DNA of 64,000 bases, taken from contig JAGDZU010000004.1 in assembly GCA_049115575.1 (NCBI GenBank), positions 124,001 through 188,000 of the forward strand, given 5' to 3'. Of the stretch, positions 17,052-24,643 are shown one piece after another. Source of the stretch: JAHEKB01 sp049115575. Lineage in GTDB: Bacteria; Bacteroidota; Bacteroidia; NS11-12g; UBA9320. Position numbers and translations under genes: made by a program. The notes under the pieces are model-generated. The model was not told where the DNA came from, searched no databases, and worked only from the letters and a program-made list of their open reading frames with translations. Numbering within the stretch: position 1 is the first letter of the stretch; each line of letters starts with the position of its first letter.

Positions 17052-18587
17052 ATGGTAGAAATAATCATTGCGGCAATAGTAGGCCTAGCTGTAGGAGCCA
17101 TCGTAATATGGGTTATTACAGACAAAAAGAATAAGTCCAAGTCAAACGAAATACTAAATGAAGCAAAGGCTAAGGCCAATGCTTATAAGAAAGAAAGAGA
17201 ACTTGAGGCAAAAGAAAAATTCCTTCAATTGAAGAATGAACATCAGAAAGATATTCGCCAGAAGGAAAAAGAATTAGATAATCGCTTTTCTGAAGTTAAA
17301 AGAAAAGAACAGAGCATGGATGACAAAAACCGCAGTCTGCAAAAAAGACAAAAGGAGGTTGATTCCATTAAGCAAAGTCTAGAGCAGCAGCTTGAGATTG
17401 TTAAAGTTAAAAAAGAGGATCTTGATTCCCATATTAAAGACCAGATTAAGAAGCTAGAACAAATCTCTGGGCTTTCACCAGAAGATGCCAAAACGCAAAT
17501 GATCGAAGCAGTGGCACAAGAAGCAAGAACAGATGCTTTAGCGCAGCAGAAATTAATTGTTGAAGAAGCCAAGCTTGCTGCTAATAAGGAAGCAAAAAGA
17601 ATGATACTTCAGACCATTCAAAGAACTGCTGCCGAACAAGCTATAGAGAATTCAGTAACTGTTTTCAACATAGATAATGATGAAATCAAAGGAAGAATTA
17701 TTGGTAGAGAGGGCAGAAATATTAGAGCGTTAGAAGGTGCAACAGGAATTGAAATTATTGTTGATGATACACCAGAAGCCATTATTCTTTCTGGCTTTGA
17801 TCCGGTGAGGAGAGAAATTGCGAGATTATCACTGCACAGATTGGTAAGTGATGGCAGAATTCACCCTGCGCGAATTGAAGAGGTTGTTGCCAAAACTCGT
17901 AAAGATGTTGAACAAGAAATTGTTGAATATGGTGAGCGCACAGTTATTGATTTAGGAATCAATGGACTTCATCCGGAGCTAATTAGAATGGTTGGTAGAA
18001 TGCGTTTTAGAAGTAGCTACGGACAAAACTTATTAAAACACTCTAGAGAAGTGGCCAACTTATGTGCAACTATGGCCGCAGAATTTGGTCTTGATGCCAA
18101 AAAAGCCAAACGAGCAGGTCTTTTGCATGATATTGGTAAAGTTCCTGAAAACGAAAGTGAAACACCTCACGCACTACTGGGAATGAAAATGGCTGAGAAG
18201 TATGGTGAACATCCTGATGTTTGCAATGCAATTGGAGCTCACCACGACGAGATTGAAATGACTCACTTGATTTCTCCTATAGTACAAGCTTGTGACGCTA
18301 TAAGTGGTTCAAGACCTGGTGCCAGAAGAGAAGATTCAGAAAGTTATCTCAAGCGTTTGCAAGACCTCGAAAAGCTAGCTCTTGGATTTGAGGGAGTTCA
18401 GAAGTCTTTTGCAATCCAAGCGGGTAGAGAGTTAAGGGTGATAGTTGATAGTGATGAACTGGATGATAAAAAAGCGGATCTTCTGTCTTTTGACATCTCT
18501 CAGAAAATCATGAAAGAAATGATCTATCCTGGTCAAATCAAAGTAACCGTAATTAGGGAACGAAGAGCTGTAGCTTACGCCAAATAA
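17052..18587 (+). CDS. rny: Ribonuclease Y
   Basis: RNase Y is a membrane-anchored endoribonuclease starting mRNA decay. The 511-residue protein has an N-terminal membrane helix (about 3-23), a long Lys/Glu-rich coiled coil (about 30-150), a KH domain with GRIIGREGRNIRALEGATG (about 215-233) and an HD domain with the metal-binding pair in GLLHDIGK (about 356-363) and HHDEIE after it. Length is normal for the family. hutI begins one base after its stop. Confidence 0.97.
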   Translation: MVEIIIAAIVGLAVGAIVIWVITDKKNKSKSNEILNEAKAKANAYKKERELEAKEKFLQLKNEHQKDIRQKEKELDNRFSEVKRKEQSMDDKNRSLQKRQKEVDSIKQSLEQQLEIVKVKKEDLDSHIKDQIKKLEQISGLSPEDAKTQMIEAVAQEARTDALAQQKLIVEEAKLAANKEAKRMILQTIQRTAAEQAIENSVTVFNIDNDEIKGRIIGREGRNIRALEGATGIEIIVDDTPEAIILSGFDPVRREIARLSLHRLVSDGRIHPARIEEVVAKTRKDVEQEIVEYGERTVIDLGINGLHPELIRMVGRMRFRSSYGQNLLKHSREVANLCATMAAEFGLDAKKAKRAGLLHDIGKVPENESETPHALLGMKMAEKYGEHPDVCNAIGAHHDEIEMTHLISPIVQACDAISGSRPGARREDSESYLKRLQDLEKLALGFEGVQKSFAIQAGRELRVIVDSDELDDKKADLLSFDISQKIMKEMIYPGQIKVTVIRERRAVAYAK

Positions 18588-18588
18588 A

Positions 18589-19812
18589 TTGGACTTCCTG
18601 CTCAAAAACATACAAGAGCTCATTGGTATTACCAACACATCAAACGCACCCAAGAAAGGTGCGGAGATGAAAGAAGTACATCGTCTAGAGAACGCTTACC
18701 TCTTGGTGCATGATGGCAAAATAATGGACTTTGGTCCTATGGATGACTGTCCAACATTTGATGGTGAAACACATGACCTAAGTAATAGAGTAGTTCTGCC
18801 AGCGTTTATTGATTCACATACTCATCTAGTCTTTGCAGACAGCAGGGCTGGAGAGTTCAAGATGAGACTCGAAGGAAAATCTTATCAGGAGATTGCTGAA
18901 GCAGGTGGAGGAATACTCAATTCCGCAGCAAAGTTGGCTGAAATGAACGAGGAAGAGTTGTATGAAAGAGCTATGATTCGACTTCAACAAGCCATTAAAG
19001 GTGGTACAGCTGCCCTGGAAATAAAAAGTGGATATGGCTTAAGCACCGATGCGGAATTAAAAATGCTCAGAGTGATTAAAAAACTGAAGGCAAATGCGAG
19101 CATTCCAATCAAGGCAACATTTCTAGGCGCACATGCGCTACCAACAGAATTCAAAGACAATAAACAGGGTTATATTAATTTGGTCTGCAATGAAATGCTT
19201 CCTATCATTTCTAGAGAAGGTCTTGCTGACTATATAGATATTTTCTGTGAAGAAGGATACTTTGATCTTATTGATCTGCAACGCATTATAGAAGCAGGAC
19301 AGAACTATGGTTTAAGGGCTAAAGTTCATGTGAATCAATTTAAAAGTTTCGGAGCTGTCCCCCTTGCATGTAAACTAGGTGCACTCAGTGTAGATCATTT
19401 AGAAGTGATGAATGATCAAGATATAAAAGCATTGAGAAAAAGCAATACCATAGCTGTAGGACTTCCATTGTGTTCTCTTTTTCTTGATATTCCTTATGCG
19501 CCAGCGCGCAAGATGATTGATGAGGGAATAGCATTTGCAATGGCGAGTGACTACAATCCAGGTTCCTCACCTTCAATGAACTTAATGCAGGCATTTAGTC
19601 TAGCTTGCACTCAAATGAAACTCACCCCTGAAGAAGCCTTTAATGCGCTTACCTATAATGCGGCATTTTCCATGCAGATTGAACAGGAAATGGGTAGCAT
19701 ACAATTAGGTAAAAAGGCCAATCTCATAATTAGCAATCAAAAAGCGAAAGGTTTGGAAGACTTCCCCTATTGGTTTGGTGAGAATCTAATAGAGCAAGTT
19801 GTATTGGCGTAA
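18589..19812 (+). CDS. hutI: Imidazolonepropionase
   Basis: HutI hydrolyses imidazolonepropionate to formiminoglutamate in histidine breakdown. The 407-residue amidohydrolase shows the metal-binding FIDSHTHLVFADSRAGEF near residues 76-93, the His in KVHVNQF, the DHLEVMND segment and ASDYNPGSSPS near 323, all typical of HutI. The start is TTG 18589, giving MDFLLKNIQELIGI, which matches the usual first beta strand; the first in-frame ATG (18667) would remove it. It follows rny by one base. Other hut genes are not in the window. Confidence 0.93.
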   Translation: MDFLLKNIQELIGITNTSNAPKKGAEMKEVHRLENAYLLVHDGKIMDFGPMDDCPTFDGETHDLSNRVVLPAFIDSHTHLVFADSRAGEFKMRLEGKSYQEIAEAGGGILNSAAKLAEMNEEELYERAMIRLQQAIKGGTAALEIKSGYGLSTDAELKMLRVIKKLKANASIPIKATFLGAHALPTEFKDNKQGYINLVCNEMLPIISREGLADYIDIFCEEGYFDLIDLQRIIEAGQNYGLRAKVHVNQFKSFGAVPLACKLGALSVDHLEVMNDQDIKALRKSNTIAVGLPLCSLFLDIPYAPARKMIDEGIAFAMASDYNPGSSPSMNLMQAFSLACTQMKLTPEEAFNALTYNAAFSMQIEQEMGSIQLGKKANLIISNQKAKGLEDFPYWFGENLIEQVVLA

Positions 19813-19859
19813 TCTCCCTCCACATTTAATAATATTTCCTAATCTTATTCTCTATTTAT

Positions 19860-19867
19860 TACTTTTG
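19860..19867 (+). promoter_or_regulatory. -7 box of the small acidic/basic lipoprotein gene
   Basis: TACTTTTG is an exact consensus match and ends 23 bases before the ATG at 19891. Confidence 0.6.
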
Positions 19868-19890
19868 ATATTAATCAACACCTTGAGCTC

Positions 19891-20160
19891 ATGAAGAAAC
19901 TCCTTCCATTATTCCTTGCACTTGGACTATTTATAAGCGTTCAAACTAGCTGTAAAGACAAAGAAGATGTAAAAGACCTCATTGAAATTCTCAAAAAGAA
20001 AAAAGCTGCGAAAGATGGCGAATGCAAAGGTGACAAGTGTAAAGATGGCTGGGGATGCAAAGATGGAGAGAAGGACAAGGACGGTGAGAAGGACAAGGAT
20101 GGTGAAAACGACAAGGATGGCGAGAAAGACGGCAAAAAACGATGGAAAGGTCGTAAATAG
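19891..20160 (+). CDS. Small lipoprotein with DGEKDK repeats
   Basis: The 89-residue product has a lipoprotein signal (MKKLLPLFLALGLFISVQTSC, lipid-modified Cys21). The mature part is very rich in Lys, Asp and Gly, with four 6-residue repeats of the DGEKDK type (about 58-81) and a basic end (KKRWKGRK). No known domain is recognised. The alternating acidic and basic low-complexity chain could bind cations or cell-surface polymers, but nothing in the sequence proves a role. Another small envelope-protein gene follows 12 bases downstream. Confidence 0.65.
   Translation: MKKLLPLFLALGLFISVQTSCKDKEDVKDLIEILKKKKAAKDGECKGDKCKDGWGCKDGEKDKDGEKDKDGENDKDGEKDGKKRWKGRK
20062..20133 (+). repeat. Four 18-base tandem units encoding DGEKDK
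   Basis: Units start at 20062, 20080, 20098 and 20116 and each encode a variant of DGEKDK (the last ends in DG). The pattern GATGGnGAGAAGGACAAG varies mainly at third codon positions. The repeat keeps frame inside the small lipoprotein gene. Confidence 0.8.
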
Positions 20161-20172
20161 ATCTTCCTTTTT

Positions 20173-20448
20173 GTGCAACAGGACTACATCATAGCTTTTG
20201 GACCAGCGATTATTATCTATATCCCTCTGGCAATCATCATTGGATTTGCGGGAATTAACAGAAAAGGCGGATTTTGGAGAGCTTTTCTTCTATCCCTAGT
20301 GCTCACACCATTAATAAGTTTATTCATTACCATAGGATCTGCAAAAAAGGACCCTAGAGGATGTACTCATTGCGGCAACGACAAGAACGAGGCTGAATAT
20401 TGTGGTATTTGCGGCAAGAATTATGAAGGAGACCTGCTTGAGCCGTAA
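20173..20448 (+). CDS. Small membrane protein with a C-terminal zinc-ribbon-like motif
   Basis: The 91-residue protein has two predicted membrane segments (about 6-27 and 35-54), then a cytoplasmic-like tail with CTHCGND and YCGICGKNYEG, two CxxC pairs spaced as in zinc ribbons. The start is GTG 20173; no ATG is available before the first membrane segment. It may be cotranscribed with the lipoprotein 12 bases upstream. Function is unknown. Confidence 0.6.
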   Translation: MQQDYIIAFGPAIIIYIPLAIIIGFAGINRKGGFWRAFLLSLVLTPLISLFITIGSAKKDPRGCTHCGNDKNEAEYCGICGKNYEGDLLEP

Positions 20449-20558
20449 GATTAGAAAACTCCAGTAACTTTTATATTTTCTATCAGCCTATTCTACATTC
20501 AGACAAGAAATGCAAGAAATTTTTGATTTAAACGTCATCTACTTGAAAACCCTTTGTT

Positions 20559-21968
20559 ATGAATGTAAAACTTATTCTTCCCGCATTAGCGGAAGCTGAA
20601 AGTCCATTCTGGCGACCAATTAAGTATTCCCTATTCCCACCATTAGGCCTGGCCACATTAGCAGCCTATTTAAATCCCGATGATGAAGTTGAGCTTCAAG
20701 ATCAACACGTAGAAAAACTAAACTTAGAAGACGCCCCAGATCTGGTCATTATTCAAGTTTACATCACCAATGCATATAGATCTTACCAGATTGCGGATTA
20801 CTACAGAAGCATAGGTTCTTATGTTATTCTAGGTGGACTACATGTTACATCTTTACCTTCTGAAGCCATTAAGCATGCCAACAGCATCTTTATTGGCCCA
20901 GGTGAAGACACATTTCCAAAATTTCTTAAAGACTTTAGAGCCAATAAACCTAAGTCTGTCTACTATTCTCAATTGAGAACTTTAAATGATATCCCACCGA
21001 TCAGAAGAGATTTGATCAAACGCGAAAGATACCTTGTTCCCAACTCAATAGTGGTAAGTAGAGGATGCCCGCACCATTGTGATTTCTGCTATAAAGACGC
21101 CTTCTTTGAAGGTGGTAAATCATTTTATACTCAAAAGGTTGATGATGCACTCAGTGAAATAGATAGACTACCAGGCAAACATCTCTATTTTCTTGATGAC
21201 CATCTTTTAGGTAATTCGAAATTCTCAACTGCCCTTTTTGAGGGAATGAGAGGTATGAATAGAGTTTTCCAGGGGGCTTCAACCGTGGATGCTATATTGA
21301 GAGGGAATCTGATTGAAAAAGCAGCTGATGCTGGCATGAGGAGTGTCTTTGTGGGATTTGAAACCTTCTCGCCTATCAATCTTAAAAACAGCAATAAGAA
21401 GCAAAATTTAAAGAAGGATTATGAGGCTGCTACAAAAAGACTACATGATTTGGGAATTATGATTAACGGGTCCTTTGTTTTTGGAATGGACGATGATGAC
21501 AATAATGTGTTTAAAAGAACAGTGGATTGGGCAGTAAGCAATGGAATAACAACATCAACATTTCACATACAGACACCATACCCTGGAACTAAATTATATT
21601 CAGACATGCTAAATGCTGGAAGGATAACTAGTGATAATTGGAATCTCTATGACACTAGACATGTTGTTTACAAGACTAATAAATTAAGCCCTGAGGAACT
21701 CAAATCTGGATACGACTGGTCTTATAAATCATTCTATTCTTGGACAAATATTGCCAAGGCCAGCCTCACTCACACTCAACTTAAACACCAACTAAAACAT
21801 TTTGCATATGCTGGAGGATGGAAAAAGTTTGAACCGCTTTGGAATTTCATAATTAAGACCCAAGGCTTGAACAAGATGTTGCCTTTACTAGAATCAATCT
21901 TATCTAAGGTAAAACAAGATAAAAGTGAGCCTTCATTGAGAAAAGAGAACACCGTGTTTGGCACATGA
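20559..21968 (+). CDS. B12-binding-domain radical SAM protein (DUF4070-type)
   Basis: The 469-residue protein has an N-terminal cobalamin-binding-like Rossmann domain (PPLGLATLAAYLN near residue 29, LGGLHVTSLPSEA near 91) and a radical SAM core with Cys170, Cys174 and Cys177 in GCPHHCDFC. The C-terminal part (WNLYDTRHVVYKTNKLSPEE) resembles the DUF4070 extension found in hopanoid-type and other B12-radical SAM enzymes. Such enzymes often methylate unactivated carbons or rearrange skeletons; the substrate here is unknown. The gene is followed directly by the aminotransferase and sulfotransferase-like genes, which suggests a shared small-molecule pathway. Confidence 0.85.
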   Translation: MNVKLILPALAEAESPFWRPIKYSLFPPLGLATLAAYLNPDDEVELQDQHVEKLNLEDAPDLVIIQVYITNAYRSYQIADYYRSIGSYVILGGLHVTSLPSEAIKHANSIFIGPGEDTFPKFLKDFRANKPKSVYYSQLRTLNDIPPIRRDLIKRERYLVPNSIVVSRGCPHHCDFCYKDAFFEGGKSFYTQKVDDALSEIDRLPGKHLYFLDDHLLGNSKFSTALFEGMRGMNRVFQGASTVDAILRGNLIEKAADAGMRSVFVGFETFSPINLKNSNKKQNLKKDYEAATKRLHDLGIMINGSFVFGMDDDDNNVFKRTVDWAVSNGITTSTFHIQTPYPGTKLYSDMLNAGRITSDNWNLYDTRHVVYKTNKLSPEELKSGYDWSYKSFYSWTNIAKASLTHTQLKHQLKHFAYAGGWKKFEPLWNFIIKTQGLNKMLPLLESILSKVKQDKSEPSLRKENTVFGT

Positions 21969-22002
21969 TGAAATTGTGCTTCCTCCATCCTATTTTTGGC
22001 TT

Positions 22003-22911
22003 ATGCCACATGGAACCCATAATGCTCTACCTGACGATAGAAATGAACACATCTTGATTTCAGTTAATGGTGAATTATTCCCTCGCCAAGAAGCCAAAGT
22101 ATCAGTATTTGACAGCGGATACTTAGTAGGTGATGGTGTATGGGAAGCGTTTAGGCTTCACCATGGTCAATTAGTTTTTATTGAAGAGCACTTGAAGCGT
22201 TTATGGTGGGGAGCCGAAACCATAGGTTTGGAATTGCCATTTAACAAATCCGAGCTCAAACAACAAATTAGGGCGGTTATTGAAGCAAACCAAATGAGCG
22301 ATGGGGTACATATTAGATTAATGGTAACAAGAGGCAATAAGAAGACACCCTCACAGGATCCCAGATTGACCATTAGCCCACCAAATGTGGTTATTATACC
22401 AGAGTACAAATCGGCAAGTCAAGAAAAAGGCATTAGTCTATACACTGCTAGCATAAGAAGAGCAGGTGAAGACTTTTTAGATGCTCGTTTGAATTGTCAC
22501 AGCAAACTTCATGAAGTCATTGCTCTAAATCAGGCATTGAATGTTGGGGCTGATGAAGCCTTGATGTTAGACCCTCATGGTTATGTTGCAACTTGTAATG
22601 CCACTAATTTCTTTATAGTAACTAAAGGAGAAGTTTGGACGTCACAAGGAAAGTATTGCATGAACGGCATTACTAGATCCAAAGTGATTGAATTATGCCA
22701 GAGCAACAACATAAGTTGTAAACAAAGAGACTTTACCCTTGATGATGTCTATAATGCAGACCAAGCCTTTGTCACTGGAACATTTGGCGGTCTTACTTCG
22801 GTTCATACAGTAGACAATAGACCTATCACTAATCGCGGTATTGATCTTGTATCTCAATTGAGAACACTTTATGCGTCACTCATCCAACAAGAAATTAAAC
22901 ATGAGCAATAA
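22003..22911 (+). CDS. Class IV aminotransferase-fold protein
   Basis: The 302-residue protein belongs to the PLP class IV fold (branched-chain/D-amino-acid aminotransferases). The core is visible as SVNGELFPRQEAKVSVFDSG, HIRLMVTRG, a likely PLP lysine in HSKLHE and ADEALMLDPHGYVATCNATN. The Glu usual in the TEGxxSN motif near the PLP ring nitrogen is Thr here (ATCNATNFF); as remembered, this is typical of a separate subfamily. ATG 22003 is chosen; an in-frame TTG at 21958 would overlap the radical SAM gene. The next gene starts 11 bases before this stop. The amino donor and product are unknown. Confidence 0.8.
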   Translation: MPHGTHNALPDDRNEHILISVNGELFPRQEAKVSVFDSGYLVGDGVWEAFRLHHGQLVFIEEHLKRLWWGAETIGLELPFNKSELKQQIRAVIEANQMSDGVHIRLMVTRGNKKTPSQDPRLTISPPNVVIIPEYKSASQEKGISLYTASIRRAGEDFLDARLNCHSKLHEVIALNQALNVGADEALMLDPHGYVATCNATNFFIVTKGEVWTSQGKYCMNGITRSKVIELCQSNNISCKQRDFTLDDVYNADQAFVTGTFGGLTSVHTVDNRPITNRGIDLVSQLRTLYASLIQQEIKHEQ

Positions 22912-23626
22912 AACCATTCGCATCAATCTATGGTCGAGTCCAAGAAATATATCCACTGCATTGATGTATTCCTTTGCTCAACGCTCGGATTGCATGGTAG
23001 TGGATGAACCCTTATATGCGCATTATCTCAAAAAGAGCAACGCAAAATCTTATCACCCAGGTGCTGAAGATATTCTTAAAGAGATGGCAACTGATGGCGA
23101 GAAAGTTGCGGACTGGATGAAAACATTGGATAGTAAACAAGTTATTTTTTTTAAGAACATGACGCATCACATTCTTGACCTTGAGCTCAGTTTCACATTG
23201 GGAATGCAAAACGTAATTCTCACTAGAGACCCGCTAGAAATGCTATCATCTATTATCAAACTGATTCCCTATCCAAAGATGCAAGATGTTGGATATGCTC
23301 AACAACTGGACTTAATTAGCTATCTAAAAAAACATCATGTAAGCCCTATAGTACTTGATTCTAGAGACATATTAAACAATCCTGCGCAAGGTTTAAAAAA
23401 ATTATGCGAAGCATGTGGAATTCCATATGACAGAGACATGTTAAGTTGGCCTGCTGGGCCTATACCCGAAGATGGTAGCTGGGCTAAATATTGGTACAAA
23501 AGCGTACACCAATCCACTGGATTCAAAAAATATAGCCCTAAAAATGAGCACATCCCAGAAAGCCTCATTCCATTGCTTGAAGAGTGCAATCGTTGCTATC
23601 AATCTCTGTTGAAATACGCTGTTTAA
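22901..23626 (+). CDS. Sulfotransferase-like P-loop protein
   Basis: The 242-residue product begins IRINLWSSPRNISTALMYSF, matching the 5'-phosphosulfate-binding loop of PAPS-dependent sulfotransferases. LTRDPLEMLSSI near residue 110 fits the 3'-phosphate-binding region. ATG 22901 is chosen, overlapping the end of the aminotransferase gene by 11 bases, so the two are almost certainly translated together. In plants, as remembered, a related sulfotransferase-like domain is fused to the same class IV aminotransferase fold, which supports a shared function. Acceptor unknown. Confidence 0.75.
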   Translation: MSNKTIRINLWSSPRNISTALMYSFAQRSDCMVVDEPLYAHYLKKSNAKSYHPGAEDILKEMATDGEKVADWMKTLDSKQVIFFKNMTHHILDLELSFTLGMQNVILTRDPLEMLSSIIKLIPYPKMQDVGYAQQLDLISYLKKHHVSPIVLDSRDILNNPAQGLKKLCEACGIPYDRDMLSWPAGPIPEDGSWAKYWYKSVHQSTGFKKYSPKNEHIPESLIPLLEECNRCYQSLLKYAV

Positions 23627-23809
23627 GCCATACTAGAAGGGGATAATCTCAGCCATAATTTGCATTGGCATAGAGTCCCCATATACCCCAGGGGGAAATA
23701 TATAATCAAATCTCAAAAGTGAAATAATCATATTACTCAGAAAATATTGAAGTGTATTTCCAGTTTAAAACCGTTGCAAATTCAATACAAACTAACCCTT
23801 CATCTCATC

Positions 23810-23817
23810 TATCTTTG
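23810..23817 (+). promoter_or_regulatory. -7 box abutting the GTG start at 23822
   Basis: TATCTTTG is an exact consensus match ending 4 bases before the GTG start codon, the same spacing as at 7047-7061. It predicts a leaderless mRNA. Confidence 0.65.
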
Positions 23818-23821
23818 TTGA

Positions 23822-24643
23822 GTGCCTACAAATTTTAAACTCTCTAATGCAAATCTGGAATTACACGGCACCCATTATTTAAACCCTTTAGCCAAGGCGC
23901 AAATCATAGTAATTCACGGTTTTGGTGAGCATCAAGGAAGATATATTCATGTAGCTCAAGAGTTTCTCAACGATGGTCTTACAGTATACACCATGGATTT
24001 AAGTGGCCATGGACTTTCTGATGGAAAACGAGGAGATATTTTCTCAATGGAACAATACCTTGATGAATTAGAAGAGCTCATTAATTATGTCTTGAATGAA
24101 AACAAAGACCTTCCGCTTTATCTTATGGGGCATAGCATGGGAGGATTAGTATCTGCTACCTACGCTTTGAAAAGAGATCAAACCCAAATAGAAGGTCTCA
24201 TATTGAGTTCACCTTGGTTCCGTTTGGCTTTAAAGCCTAATCCTATTCAGCTTGTTCTAGCTAAAATTCTGGTTAAGCTCAGAATAAATTTCACTCAAAA
24301 TGCGAATCTAAATGTAGATCACTTATCCTCTGACTTAAGAGTGGGCAAGGCATACAGAGAAGATGAATTAGTGCATGGAAAACTAACACCAAGGGCATTT
24401 TTTGAGATCTTTAACCATGGAATATGGTGTCAAGAAAATGCGAGTAAGCTTAAGATTGGCTGCCTCGTGAGCCATGGCTCTGATGATCGAATTATTTCAA
24501 TTGATGGTTCAAAATCTTTTGCCAATAAAGCAGGAGCTGATTTTGAAATATTTGAGGGAGCCATGCACGAACCTCACAATGAACATGACCGGGGTAAATT
24601 TATTAAGGTTTATGGTGAATGGATAAACCGAAAACTCGCTTAG
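23822..24643 (+). CDS. Alpha/beta hydrolase, monoacylglycerol-lipase-like
   Basis: The 273-residue protein has the oxyanion-hole motif VIHGFGEHQGRY (about 33-44), DLSGHGLSDGKRGD, the nucleophile elbow GHSMGG (Ser near 103) and a terminal His in EGAMHEPHNE; an Asp in HGSDDRII completes the likely triad. This is the pattern of serine-aminopeptidase S33/lysophospholipase enzymes that hydrolyse monoacylglycerols. No signal peptide is seen, so it is cytoplasmic. GTG 23822 follows an in-frame stop directly and is the only start before the oxyanion motif. Confidence 0.85.
   Translation: MPTNFKLSNANLELHGTHYLNPLAKAQIIVIHGFGEHQGRYIHVAQEFLNDGLTVYTMDLSGHGLSDGKRGDIFSMEQYLDELEELINYVLNENKDLPLYLMGHSMGGLVSATYALKRDQTQIEGLILSSPWFRLALKPNPIQLVLAKILVKLRINFTQNANLNVDHLSSDLRVGKAYREDELVHGKLTPRAFFEIFNHGIWCQENASKLKIGCLVSHGSDDRIISIDGSKSFANKAGADFEIFEGAMHEPHNEHDRGKFIKVYGEWINRKLA

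Noticed and set aside
23636..23700. GGGGA/TCCCC pairing and a CCCCAGGGGG stretch after the sulfotransferase-like gene as a terminator.
   Set aside because: The arms are short, far apart and not followed by a T run.
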